Notes: a model not told the origin generated them from the letters alone. A stretch of 13,067 nt of DNA from Cytophagaceae bacterium (GCA_027485075.1 JAIXRT010000099.1:1-13067); one strand, 5' to 3'; numbered from the stretch's first letter, positions 1 to 7,041 are shown. Numbers and translations: made by a program.

Positions 1-524
1 ATGCTATGTTGAAACACATGCGCCGTGGAATCACCCGTGAAAAAACGGAGCAATTGATTACGGACATCCGGGAGAAAGTACCTGGTATTGCTTTGCGTAC
101 TACGTTAATTTCAGGTTACCCCGGAGAAACTGAAGCCGACTTCGATGAAACGTATTCTTTTGTTGAGCGCATGCGTTTTGACCGTCTAGGTATCTTTAAT
201 TATTCGCACGAAGAAAATACCCACGCTTATTTGGTAGAAGATAACGTACCTGAAGAAGTGAAACAGGAACGTTCGGATGAAATTATGGCGCTTCAGCAAG
301 GCATTTCAGAAGAACTGAATCAAGCCAAAATTGGAAAAACATACAAAGTGATGGTTGACCGTAAGGAAAGCGGATTCTTTGTGGGCCGGACTGAACATGA
401 CTCACCAGAAGTAGATAATGAGGTCTTAATTCCGGCAGAACAATATGCCCGTCAGGGAGATTTTGTTCAGGTGAAAATCAATAAGGCAGAGGAATTCGAC
501 TTATACGGTGATATTGTTTCTTAG
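1..524 (+). CDS. rimO: Ribosomal protein S12 methylthiotransferase RimO, C-terminal part (5' end outside window)
   Basis: RimO is a radical-SAM iron-sulfur enzyme that adds a methylthio group to an aspartate of ribosomal protein S12. Only the last 173 or so residues are visible. The reading frame is open to the left edge, so the ATG at position 6 is internal, and the CxxxCxxC cluster-binding motif lies outside the window. What remains is the end of the radical-SAM barrel (MRRGITREKT, then LRTTLISGYPGET, both typical of the MiaB/RimO family) and a C-terminal TRAM RNA-binding domain over about the last 65 residues. The TRAM segment with DSPEVDNEVLI and the ending EFDLYGDIV fits RimO better than MiaB, which modifies tRNA. 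The TAG stop overlaps the stop of the convergent moeB-like gene by 4 bases. The family assignment is solid; RimO rather than MiaB is likely but judged without the N-terminus. Confidence 0.9.
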   Translation, partial: AMLKHMRRGITREKTEQLITDIREKVPGIALRTTLISGYPGETEADFDETYSFVERMRFDRLGIFNYSHEENTHAYLVEDNVPEEVKQERSDEIMALQQGISEELNQAKIGKTYKVMVDRKESGFFVGRTEHDSPEVDNEVLIPAEQYARQGDFVQVKINKAEEFDLYGDIVS

Positions 525-1591
525 TAGCGCGGAATAGATTCATCCACTTCCCGAGACCAAGCATCGATACCTCCAGCTAAATTCACCAAATTCGTAAAAC
601 CTTGCGCCTGTAAGTGTTTCAACACATACATGGAACGCATGCCGTGATGGCAAAGCACAACGCCTTTGGCTTCTTTCGGAATCAGCCCAATTTGCAAGGA
701 ATTCATTGGCATTTGAATCGAACCAGGTAGACTGGCTAAATCCCATTCAAACGGCTCACGGACATCCAATACAAACTTAATCTCTCCAGACTGCAAGCGA
801 GTTGCTGCTTCCGAGGCATTAATCTCCATCATTTCAACAGGTTTATGTGGGAAAATCCGTTCAGCTGCATCCGCCGACCGCTCCATGCGAAATGTGTGCA
901 TCCGCATGCTGCGAGAGTCCCAACGAAGTAAGTTATTTTGAGCAGGAGAATCCATGCCAGCTAAATAAAAAATAGCTTCTTTGGCTTGCATTAGACCGAG
1001 CATCCCGGGCAAAAACCCAAGCACACCCGCTTCGTTACAACTCGGTATTTCGCCAGCACTAGGCTCATCTGGAAACAAACAGCGATACGTAGGTCCCGTT
1101 CCAAATGCATTACAAACAGCCAATTGCCCTTCCCACGTATGAATGGCCGCATATACAAAAGCCTTACCATACTTCACACAACTATCATTAATCAAATAAC
1201 GCGTATCAAAATTATCAGTACAGTCAATGACTAAATCAACATCCTGAACAAGCGTATGATTTTCAATTGAAAATTTTTCAGTAACTGCCTCCACGGAAAC
1301 ATGCGGATTAAGGGACTCCGCAATTGCCTTGGCTAGCCATGCTTTGGATTGTCCCACCTGATCGGTCCGGTAGATGACTTGTCGGCCTAAATTACTCAAC
1401 TCCACCAAATCATGATCGATGATAGTCAGCTTACCCACCCCAGCCGCAGCTAAATAAGGGATCGCGGCTACACCCAATCCTCCGGCGCCCACAATCAGCA
1501 CATGCGCGTTGTTAAGCCGCATTTGCTTAGCCACATCCCATTCAGGAATGGCTAATTGTTTTTGGTAGCGATTGATTTCTTCTGGTGACAT
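521..1591 (-). CDS. moeB: MoeB/ThiF-like E1 adenylyltransferase fused to a C-terminal rhodanese domain
   Basis: Proteins of this family adenylate the C-terminal glycine of a small sulfur carrier (MoaD or ThiS); the rhodanese domain can supply the sulfur, as in eukaryotic MOCS3. The 356-residue protein has a nucleotide-binding glycine loop GAGGLG (residues 35-40), the segment DCTDNFDTRYLIND, the conserved cysteine of PSCNEAGVLG (C185), and a rhodanese domain (about 255-356) with active-site loop CHHGMRS (C314). The two zinc-holding CxxC pairs of E. coli MoeB look absent: the first is TYRC (T168, C171), and the second region, around FRMERSADAAERIF, has no cysteine. A TTG two codons upstream is possible, but ATG at 1591 was chosen. 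The start lies 8 bases past the T-run of the rpmB terminator. No molybdopterin or thiamine gene is nearby, so the carrier partner is unknown; ThiF-like activity is an equal alternative. Confidence 0.85.
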   Translation of the reverse strand: MSPEEINRYQKQLAIPEWDVAKQMRLNNAHVLIVGAGGLGVAAIPYLAAAGVGKLTIIDHDLVELSNLGRQVIYRTDQVGQSKAWLAKAIAESLNPHVSVEAVTEKFSIENHTLVQDVDLVIDCTDNFDTRYLINDSCVKYGKAFVYAAIHTWEGQLAVCNAFGTGPTYRCLFPDEPSAGEIPSCNEAGVLGFLPGMLGLMQAKEAIFYLAGMDSPAQNNLLRWDSRSMRMHTFRMERSADAAERIFPHKPVEMMEINASEAATRLQSGEIKFVLDVREPFEWDLASLPGSIQMPMNSLQIGLIPKEAKGVVLCHHGMRSMYVLKHLQAQGFTNLVNLAGGIDAWSREVDESIPRY

Positions 1592-1599
1592 GCGCAAAT

Positions 1600-1629
1600 A
1601 AAAAAAGCCTCCTTGGTTTCAAGGAGGCT
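1600..1629 (-). terminator. Rho-independent terminator of rpmB
   Basis: A perfect 10-base-pair inverted repeat (1606-1615 with 1620-1629) closes a 4-base loop. Read on the minus strand it is followed by six T (1605 to 1600), as expected of an intrinsic terminator for the leftward rpmB, which ends 27 bases earlier. The second arm on the minus strand contains AAGGAGG. It is not a good ribosome site for the next gene, because it is 16 bases from that ATG and sits inside the stem. Confidence 0.85.
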
Positions 1630-1655
1630 AATTTCGATAAAAATCTTGATATTAT

Positions 1656-1895
1656 TTAGATCGACAAAGTACCCTTGCGAGCAGAAGCGATTAATGTTTT
1701 CTCGAAACCGTTTTTGTTGATCGTACGAATTGCTTTCGCAGAAACTTTCATACGAACCCAAACACCTTCAGACTCTAAGAAAAACTTCTTTGTCTGCAAG
1801 TTTGGATAAAACTTACGTTTTGTCTTATTGTTCGCGTGTGATACGTTGTTACCTACACGAGTTCTCTTTCCAGTTAATTGACAAACCTTTGCCAT
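1656..1895 (-). CDS. rpmB: 50S ribosomal protein L28 (bL28)
   Basis: L28 is a small basic protein of the large ribosomal subunit. The 79-residue product has the family's normal length and start (MAKVCQLTGKR), followed by the characteristic stretch VSHANNKTKRKFYPNLQ. The rest, including EGVWVRMKVSAKAIRTINKNG, also fits L28. It is rich in lysine and arginine. It is a single-gene transcription unit here, with a clear Bacteroidota-type promoter about 60 bases upstream and its own strong terminator. From general knowledge, Bacteroidota often place rpmG (L33) and a small DUF4295 gene directly after rpmB, then ftsY and rimO; here neither small gene follows, although rimO is close by on the opposite strand. 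There is no Shine-Dalgarno sequence before the ATG. Confidence 0.96.
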   Translation of the reverse strand: MAKVCQLTGKRTRVGNNVSHANNKTKRKFYPNLQTKKFFLESEGVWVRMKVSAKAIRTINKNGFEKTLIASARKGTLSI

Positions 1896-1953
1896 AATAT
1901 GTTATTTTAAAAATTGAATGCGTTCTAAAAACTATTCCCCCTAAAAGGGATTG

Positions 1954-1985
1954 CAAAAGTAGGAAATAAATTGAAAAATCCCAAA
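1954..1985 (-). promoter_or_regulatory. Promoter of rpmB (TTTG - 20 bases - TACTTTTG)
   Basis: On the minus strand, TTTG (1985-1982) is separated by exactly 20 bases from TACTTTTG (1961-1954). This matches the Bacteroidota housekeeping sigma consensus TTTG/N19-21/TAnnTTTG. Transcription would start near 1947, giving an untranslated leader of about 50 bases before the rpmB ATG at 1895. It is the best-formed promoter in the window. Confidence 0.75.
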
Positions 1986-2021
1986 GGTGAATACAAAATT
2001 TATAAAATGCATTTCAATGTG

Positions 2022-2029
2022 TATCTTTG
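2022..2029 (+). promoter_or_regulatory. -7 promoter box (TATCTTTG) of the EEP-domain gene
   Basis: TATCTTTG matches TAnnTTTG exactly. Nineteen bases upstream is TTTA (1999-2002), a weak match to the -33 TTTG. The chosen ATG starts at 2033, only 3 bases after the box, so the transcript would begin at or within a base or two of the start codon, meaning leaderless or nearly so. The possible TTG start at 2027 is the end of this box and is therefore unlikely. Confidence 0.55.
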
Positions 2030-2032
2030 GGC

Positions 2033-3145
2033 ATGGCCAAGCGCAAGCAAGAAGAACCTGTTGTCAAGAAAATCATCTCCTCCGTCATCTGGCTGGGGAC
2101 TTTGCCTTTGTGTCTTTACACGCTCCTCACCTACTTATTAAGTTATTCACTCATCATCGATCACTGGCTCGCTGGATTTATCATGATGACCTTGCCCTAC
2201 GCGCAAATCCTCTGTTTTTTCTCATTAATTTATTGGATGTTCCGTCGGGCCAAACGTGCCTTACTTCCCCTGCTCGTATTAGCATTGGGCTACAGTTTCA
2301 TTCAACGTAGTTTCGCTTGGAATACATCAGTTAAATCGCCTAAATCCGCCATTCGCGTCATGAGCTATAATGTCTACGGCATGTATTCCAATAGTTTTGA
2401 AGCGAATAAAGAGAAAGTACAAAACTTGAAAAAATTTATGTTGGACTATTCTGCCGACATCAAATGCTTTCAGGAATTTTATTCTCATGCGGATCGGAAG
2501 GCGTATCGGTCCATCAACATGATGAAGGAAAACTATCCGCATTATGCCTTTATTCCCTTGAAAGAAGAGTTGTTTGATGCCAATGAAAAAATGGGATTAG
2601 CCATCTTTTCGAAATTTCCGATCATTCATCAGGAAGGAAAGCAATTTGGAAATTCAGCCAATGGCTATTTGTTGGCCGACATCATCGCGAAAGGAGATAC
2701 ATTTCGCATTATCAATCTTCAGTTATGGTCCATGGGCATTCGTGTGGGCAAAGTAACAGGCAAGATTCGTGATCAGGATTATGAAGATGCTAAACGTGAG
2801 GGGCGTGGAATCGTAGCCTCGTTGCGTAAGGGATTTATCCAACACAAGGATGAGATGATGCAGATCAATCGCTTGATTCAGCAAAGCCTTTACCCGGTGA
2901 TTTTAGTGGGCGATTTAAATGAAACACCTTACGGGTGGGCCTATGGCACATTGCGGGAACGCTTGAAAAATTCGTTTGAAGAGTCAGGACGAGGCTTTGG
3001 ATTCACCTTAAATCGTAGCCCTTATTTCGTTCGGATAGACAACCAATTCTGCTCGACAGAATGGCAAGTCACCCAATTTAGAACTTTGCGAAACATCCGA
3101 TATACGGACCATTTCCCTGTCATCGCTGATTATACCCTAAAATAA
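2033..3145 (+). CDS. Membrane-anchored endonuclease/exonuclease/phosphatase (EEP) superfamily protein
   Basis: The 370-residue protein has three hydrophobic N-terminal segments (about 14-36, 45-70 and 75-92) followed by an EEP catalytic domain (about 105-370). Metal and active-site motifs are present: N113 in SYNVYG, E148 in CFQEF, D294 and N296 in GDLNETP, and D359-H360 in TDHFP near the C-terminus. The family hydrolyses phosphodiester or phosphomonoester bonds in nucleic acids, phosphoinositides or sphingolipids; the substrate here cannot be told. Positive residues at the N-terminus (KRK) and between segments two and three (RRAKR) put those parts in the cytoplasm, which places the catalytic domain outside, in the periplasm (inference). 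ATG at 2033 keeps the first membrane segment whole. It overlaps the convergent PDZ-protein gene by 9 bases. This layout is common in Bacteroidota and usually annotated only at superfamily level. Confidence 0.88.
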   Translation: MAKRKQEEPVVKKIISSVIWLGTLPLCLYTLLTYLLSYSLIIDHWLAGFIMMTLPYAQILCFFSLIYWMFRRAKRALLPLLVLALGYSFIQRSFAWNTSVKSPKSAIRVMSYNVYGMYSNSFEANKEKVQNLKKFMLDYSADIKCFQEFYSHADRKAYRSINMMKENYPHYAFIPLKEELFDANEKMGLAIFSKFPIIHQEGKQFGNSANGYLLADIIAKGDTFRIINLQLWSMGIRVGKVTGKIRDQDYEDAKREGRGIVASLRKGFIQHKDEMMQINRLIQQSLYPVILVGDLNETPYGWAYGTLRERLKNSFEESGRGFGFTLNRSPYFVRIDNQFCSTEWQVTQFRTLRNIRYTDHFPVIADYTLK

Positions 3146-4378
3146 TTTGCGCAGTCGGAATCGAATCAGTCTAAATTCGCGCTCTCTTCGAATCATCAGC
3201 TCAATCGCAGTACCCTCCTTTTTTTTCAATATGCGGTAAATATCACCTAATCGATATTCATCGACTCGCTTGTTATTTATCAACCAAATTTCATCACCAG
3301 GTAGCATACCTGCCATATCTGCAGGAGATCCTGGATGAATGGTCTCCACGACAAACCTCCGGAATTCAGGACCTATGGCTCGCAAACCAAGCCCCGACAT
3401 ACCATATTCAAAATCCTTTTTCCATAGCCTACCTACTGGTTTGATGACCACATACTGATCCAAGTAATGAAAGGTCAACGTAAAGCGGCGAAAGAATTCA
3501 CCCCCCAAGCTAGCCTGCCAGGGATCTGCCGATTTACGAGCTGTCGAATCTGGAAACGTAGCTGGAACCTGCGACCAAGACCATGGCCCTATTTCTAGTG
3601 CGGGCACCCGTCCCAAGCGACCGATGATTGGCCCATTTAGCCCCTTCCCTAAATTGAACCGTTGCTTCGATAGCTGAAATTGAGCGCTATCGGATGCGCT
3701 TGCCTCGACTAATAACACATGGCCGGCACCGGTATCCATCAATAGCCGATTGGGTAATTTCCCTTTTAACCCCGTCAATCCCGCTTGATGTAAATAGGGT
3801 TTATTGTCGGTGAGATCAATGGGGAAACGCAAACCTTTTCGCCGCTTGTATCGATACCGCGTAGGTTGCGTTAATATCAAGCGCGAATGGGCGTAATCTA
3901 TGGTCACGACGACATTGGCAAATAACTCATAGCCAATAATCCCATGAATCTTAGTTCCGATCGAACTTGAAAAATTCAATAGATCATCACTGACATAAAT
4001 CAGATTTTGGTGTAATGCATAGGCAGGGCCCACCTGAAGTTTGGTATCGATGACCACATGGGCTTTGAGGGATTTATGAATTCCTAAACCATTTAACTCA
4101 ACGGTGCGAATGGATGTTAGGCCTAGTTTGGTCACAACGGCAGTATCCGTTAATAAGGTGGCTCCTAGGCCGGAGTCAACGAGAAACCGAAGCGTGTCTG
4201 AATTATTAATGCGTAACGGAATAACCACCAGATTGGCATGTAATTCGAACGGAATTTCGACTGATTTTCGTCCTGAATTCCAATGAAAGCCAATGTACGA
4301 TTCGCCTGATGAGGCGGGGGATTGGCTAAATGCCCCCAGCGTCAAACATAAAAAACAACAACATAGGAATGTTCTCAT
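3137..4378 (-). CDS. Secreted retropepsin-like aspartyl protease with C-terminal PDZ domain
   Basis: The 413-residue protein begins with a signal peptide (MRTFLCCCFLCLTLGAFSQ), so it should be exported to the periplasm. Two aspartyl-protease half-motifs follow: D68 in FLVDSGLGATLL and D215 in LLMDTGAG, each with the hydrophobic-hydrophobic-D-T/S-G pattern of retropepsin-like lobes. A PDZ domain covers about 330-413 and includes GSPADMAGMLPGDEIWLIN, which would bind a peptide end or position the substrate. The protein probably cleaves peptides, but the target is unknown. The first motif is DSGLGA rather than the usual DTGA, so one lobe may be weaker. ATG at 4378 was chosen over a TTG three codons upstream because it starts the signal peptide cleanly. 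The stop codon overlaps the 3' end of the EEP gene. Function is known only at family level. Confidence 0.85.
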   Translation of the reverse strand: MRTFLCCCFLCLTLGAFSQSPASSGESYIGFHWNSGRKSVEIPFELHANLVVIPLRINNSDTLRFLVDSGLGATLLTDTAVVTKLGLTSIRTVELNGLGIHKSLKAHVVIDTKLQVGPAYALHQNLIYVSDDLLNFSSSIGTKIHGIIGYELFANVVVTIDYAHSRLILTQPTRYRYKRRKGLRFPIDLTDNKPYLHQAGLTGLKGKLPNRLLMDTGAGHVLLVEASASDSAQFQLSKQRFNLGKGLNGPIIGRLGRVPALEIGPWSWSQVPATFPDSTARKSADPWQASLGGEFFRRFTLTFHYLDQYVVIKPVGRLWKKDFEYGMSGLGLRAIGPEFRRFVVETIHPGSPADMAGMLPGDEIWLINNKRVDEYRLGDIYRILKKKEGTAIELMIRREREFRLIRFRLRKLF

Positions 4379-4416
4379 CTTGGGCAAATTGGTCCCTGAA
4401 TAACGGAAAATTAGTT

Positions 4417-4424
4417 TATTTTTG
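4417..4424 (+). promoter_or_regulatory. -7 promoter box (TATTTTTG) of the APC permease gene
   Basis: TATTTTTG fits TAnnTTTG and ends 10 bases before the chosen permease ATG at 4435, implying a leader of about 3-6 bases. No convincing TTTG lies 19-21 bases upstream (the nearest TTG is about 25 bases away), so the call rests on the -7 box alone. Confidence 0.45.
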
Positions 4425-4434
4425 CTTCATCCTT

Positions 4435-5754
4435 ATGAAGAAAAAATCCTCAAATCAGCTTTGGAAAGTTCTTGGAACGAGCTTCAGTATTGCCGTGACC
4501 ATCGGTGGTACGGTAGGAACAGGCATCTTACGGAAGCCCGGACCTATCGCTGATCAATTACACAATCCATGGCTCATAATTAGTTTGTGGATCGCTGTGG
4601 CCATTTATGCGCTTTTAGGCGTAAGTTGTGTATTGGAATTAAGTTTATCCATTCCTAAAGCCGGTGCTTGGTACGGCTACGCGGAACGCGCTTTTGGTAG
4701 ATACATTGGATTTATTGTGGGCTTAAGTTCCTGGTTAGGAACAGTGAGTGCGCTAGGATTCGGATCCTATACATTTAGTGAATATTTAGCCCTATTAATT
4801 CCAGCTTTAGAGCCTTATTTGATTTATAGTGCCGTCGGAATTCTCGTCATTTTGTGGGGATTTCACCAATTAGGTGTGGTCATGGCCGGTAAGTCGCAAG
4901 AATGGTTAAGTGGCATCAAAGCCGTTGCACTCATTCTTTTCATTGGCATTTGTTTCTGGTATGGAGAAGGGGGTGTTTGGGCCGAAAATGCACCTATTCC
5001 AAGTGAGGGTACCCTCTGGTCGGGAATTTTAGCCGCCCTACTGTCCATTTTTTATGCCTTCGATGGCTGGCATACGGCCGCCTATTTTACCGAAGAGAAT
5101 AAGGATCCTGTGAACACCATGCCCAAATCCATGTTTATCGGCGTGATTTCAGTCGCCAGTATTTATGTGTTAATCAATGTGGGGATTTTATATTCCATGT
5201 CTCTAGCTGATTTAAGCCAAAGTAAATTAGCGGCTTCTGACGCTATTGGGCACTATTTTGGACCGGGAGCTGGTCAGTGGATTACCACGTTCCTCATGCT
5301 CAGTATTCTTGGGATTTTAAATACACAAGTCATGTTTGCCCCACGCGTGATTTTCTCCATGAGCCGCGATGGACTATTTTTTCCACAAGCTTCCCGTGTG
5401 AATGCGGCGGGTAGCCCAACCTTCGCTACGCACTTAACCGTGGGAACAGCCTGTTTATTTTTGTTTAGTAGTAAAGCCATTAGCGACCGACTTTCAGATA
5501 TCGCAACCTTCTTTTTTGTAGCTAGTTATTTGGCAGGATTTGCCTCATTAATTCGTTTGCGCAAGACAGAACCGGAGCTTCACCGACCATATCGCGTGTG
5601 GGCCTACCCGATTTTACCCTGGTTATTGGTATTTATTTCAACTGCTTTTCTGGTGGGGACTTTGGTGCAAAACTTGAGTAGCCTACCCTTCGTAGGACTA
5701 TTCATGCTGGTCAGTTACGGAATCTACACATTCGTTTTAACGAAGCGCGTTTAA
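4435..5754 (+). CDS. APC-family amino-acid permease
   Basis: This 439-residue inner-membrane transporter belongs to the amino acid-polyamine-organocation superfamily. The first membrane helix carries the glycine-rich substrate-binding stretch TIGGTVGTGILRKPG (about 22-36), and the pattern of about twelve hydrophobic helices continues to the end, which is normal length for the family. Other familiar segments are SIPKAGAWYGYAERAFG after the second helix and FYAFDGWHTAAYFTEE in the middle. The substrate is probably an amino acid exchanged or taken up with protons, but it cannot be named from sequence. A longer reading frame starts at 4330, overlapping the divergent protease gene. ATG at 4435 was preferred because it gives a normal short basic N-terminus (MKKKSSNQLW) and follows a -7 box. 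Its 3' end overlaps the carboxypeptidase gene by 18 bases. Confidence 0.92.
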   Translation: MKKKSSNQLWKVLGTSFSIAVTIGGTVGTGILRKPGPIADQLHNPWLIISLWIAVAIYALLGVSCVLELSLSIPKAGAWYGYAERAFGRYIGFIVGLSSWLGTVSALGFGSYTFSEYLALLIPALEPYLIYSAVGILVILWGFHQLGVVMAGKSQEWLSGIKAVALILFIGICFWYGEGGVWAENAPIPSEGTLWSGILAALLSIFYAFDGWHTAAYFTEENKDPVNTMPKSMFIGVISVASIYVLINVGILYSMSLADLSQSKLAASDAIGHYFGPGAGQWITTFLMLSILGILNTQVMFAPRVIFSMSRDGLFFPQASRVNAAGSPTFATHLTVGTACLFLFSSKAISDRLSDIATFFFVASYLAGFASLIRLRKTEPELHRPYRVWAYPILPWLLVFISTAFLVGTLVQNLSSLPFVGLFMLVSYGIYTFVLTKRV

Positions 5755-6978
5755 CAAGGTAATCACATCAGCCTTACTCGCAGCGACCGAACGATTCGCC
5801 AAATTTGACATGATGCAAAAGCGGTACATGTTGCCTTTGGCATCCTGATAAAAACCAGAAAGATCATACGTATTTCCAAATGAGCCGGACTTTGCCCACG
5901 CCGTTCCGTGTTGGAGTTTAACTGTACGCATCGTACCCGATCGACCCGATTGCGGCAATAAACCTTTCAATTTTTCCATCGGCACCTCATTTTCCAATTC
6001 CCGCAAGATCTGAATCATGTCTGCTGGTCGGACTAAATTATAGCGCGATAATCCCGAGCCATCGACCCAACGGAGGTCGGCAACTACCGAATTTTCCTTT
6101 TTCAATTGCGCAATAATGTTGGCTGTAGGCCCTGTCCAACCGCGTTTCGCCGCGATCAAATACAAAAGTTGTTCCGCAATTTGATTGTCACTCGTATACA
6201 TCATGGGAACGATCAGACTGTCTACGAGTCCAGCATACTGAATTTTTGCAGCAGTAGGAATCGCGCGCGTTTGCGTCACAATTGATTTCTGCAAGGTATC
6301 CGCTAATAATCGAGCCGTCAATTCTACCGAAGTCAAAAATGGAATGGCTTGTTTAGGATAGGCCGTGGTGTCAGGCAAATCTAGATGATTCGAATTACGC
6401 GCACGTAAAACCTCTTTTTGCTTGCTAATGCCTATATCTTGGCTAAATCGTTTCGGAGAAATCTGCCAAACACCCTCCTTTTTTTGTACACTAATTTGAT
6501 TGTTATAAAGCGGCAATTGCGAAATTTCGGCCGAATAATCATCATTATAATCATCCCACGCCCAGCCATCACCTAACGCTTTAACATGCCGTGCATCGTC
6601 TGCGTAGACCAGTACTTTGTTACTTGCTTGTAATTTTTTCAGTAAGGCATCGCCCTTTAACTTGGGATGCATCAAACTGGGATCTCCCGTACCCCAGAAA
6701 AACAGAGTATCGGCGGTCTCATGATATTTGAATGAAGGGATGGAATCGGTAAGATTTCGTTTGGCGAGGAGCATGGTGGCCAACTTCATATTGGAAGCGG
6801 GCATGAAAAACTGATCAGCCTGATGCGTAAAAACGGTATTTCCCGTGGCAACATCTTCAATAAGCACGCCACTGAATTGATTGGGAAGTGAAGTTGAATG
6901 AAAGGCTTTTTTGACGCGAAGCGAGGTACATGAACTTAAGAAGGCCAACAAAACTACGAGGTAGGATAATTTAGTCAT
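5737..6978 (-). CDS. dacB: PBP4-type D-alanyl-D-alanine carboxypeptidase/endopeptidase, lipoprotein
   Basis: This is a peptidase S13 (class C penicillin-binding) protein that trims or opens peptidoglycan cross-links and would be a beta-lactam target. The 413-residue chain carries the three serine-acyl-enzyme motifs in order: S62-N-M-K65, S263-D-N265 and K363-S-G365. The large spacing between the first two (about 200 residues) is typical of PBP4, which has inserted domains there. The N-terminus is a lipoprotein signal with lipobox LSSC (cysteine 17), so the enzyme is probably tethered to a membrane facing the periplasm. It is somewhat shorter than E. coli PBP4, suggesting a reduced inserted domain. 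The third motif is KSG rather than KTG, a conservative change. It is divergent from the sodium:solute symporter with 63 bases between start codons, and convergent with the permease. Confidence 0.92.
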   Translation of the reverse strand: MTKLSYLVVLLAFLSSCTSLRVKKAFHSTSLPNQFSGVLIEDVATGNTVFTHQADQFFMPASNMKLATMLLAKRNLTDSIPSFKYHETADTLFFWGTGDPSLMHPKLKGDALLKKLQASNKVLVYADDARHVKALGDGWAWDDYNDDYSAEISQLPLYNNQISVQKKEGVWQISPKRFSQDIGISKQKEVLRARNSNHLDLPDTTAYPKQAIPFLTSVELTARLLADTLQKSIVTQTRAIPTAAKIQYAGLVDSLIVPMMYTSDNQIAEQLLYLIAAKRGWTGPTANIIAQLKKENSVVADLRWVDGSGLSRYNLVRPADMIQILRELENEVPMEKLKGLLPQSGRSGTMRTVKLQHGTAWAKSGSFGNTYDLSGFYQDAKGNMYRFCIMSNLANRSVAASKADVITLLNALR

Positions 6979-6986
6979 GCGTCAAA

Positions 6987-7008
6987 TTTGGTCTTTAAAG
7001 GTACCAAA
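6987..7008. promoter_or_regulatory. Inverted repeat TTTGGT-N10-ACCAAA between divergent dacB and symporter genes
   Basis: A perfect 6-base inverted repeat with a 10-base spacer sits in the middle of the 63-base divergent intergenic region. It overlaps a minus-strand near-match to a -7 box (TACCTTTA, 7003-6996) that could serve dacB. It is about where a -33 element for the symporter gene would be. This is the geometry of an operator, but short AT-rich symmetry of this kind also arises by chance. Confidence 0.25.
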
Positions 7009-7015
7009 ATTTCTG

Positions 7016-7023
7016 TATTTTCG
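7016..7023 (+). promoter_or_regulatory. Near-match -7 box (TATTTTCG) of the symporter gene
   Basis: TATTTTCG differs from TAnnTTTG at one base and lies 18 bases before the ATG at 7042. A TTTG at 6987-6990 is 25 bases upstream, farther than the usual 19-21. This is a weak candidate supported mainly by its position. Confidence 0.3.
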
Positions 7024-7041
7024 CGTTTTCGCTCTGGGTAG

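Noticed and set aside
2027..2032. TTG start two codons upstream of the EEP gene ATG
   Set aside because: The TTG is the last three bases of the -7 box TATCTTTG, so it would not be transcribed or would be at the extreme 5' end.
4330..4434. N-terminal extension of the permease by 35 codons
   Set aside because: The extension is polar and unlike the family, overlaps the divergent protease gene and signal peptide, and lies upstream of the -7 box. ATG at 4435 gives a normal N-terminus.
5731..5744. Inverted repeat TTCGTT-TT-AACGAA at the overlapping permease and dacB stops
   Set aside because: The stem is short and AT-rich with a 2-base loop, has no T-run after it on either strand, and lies in coding sequence, so it is not a credible terminator.
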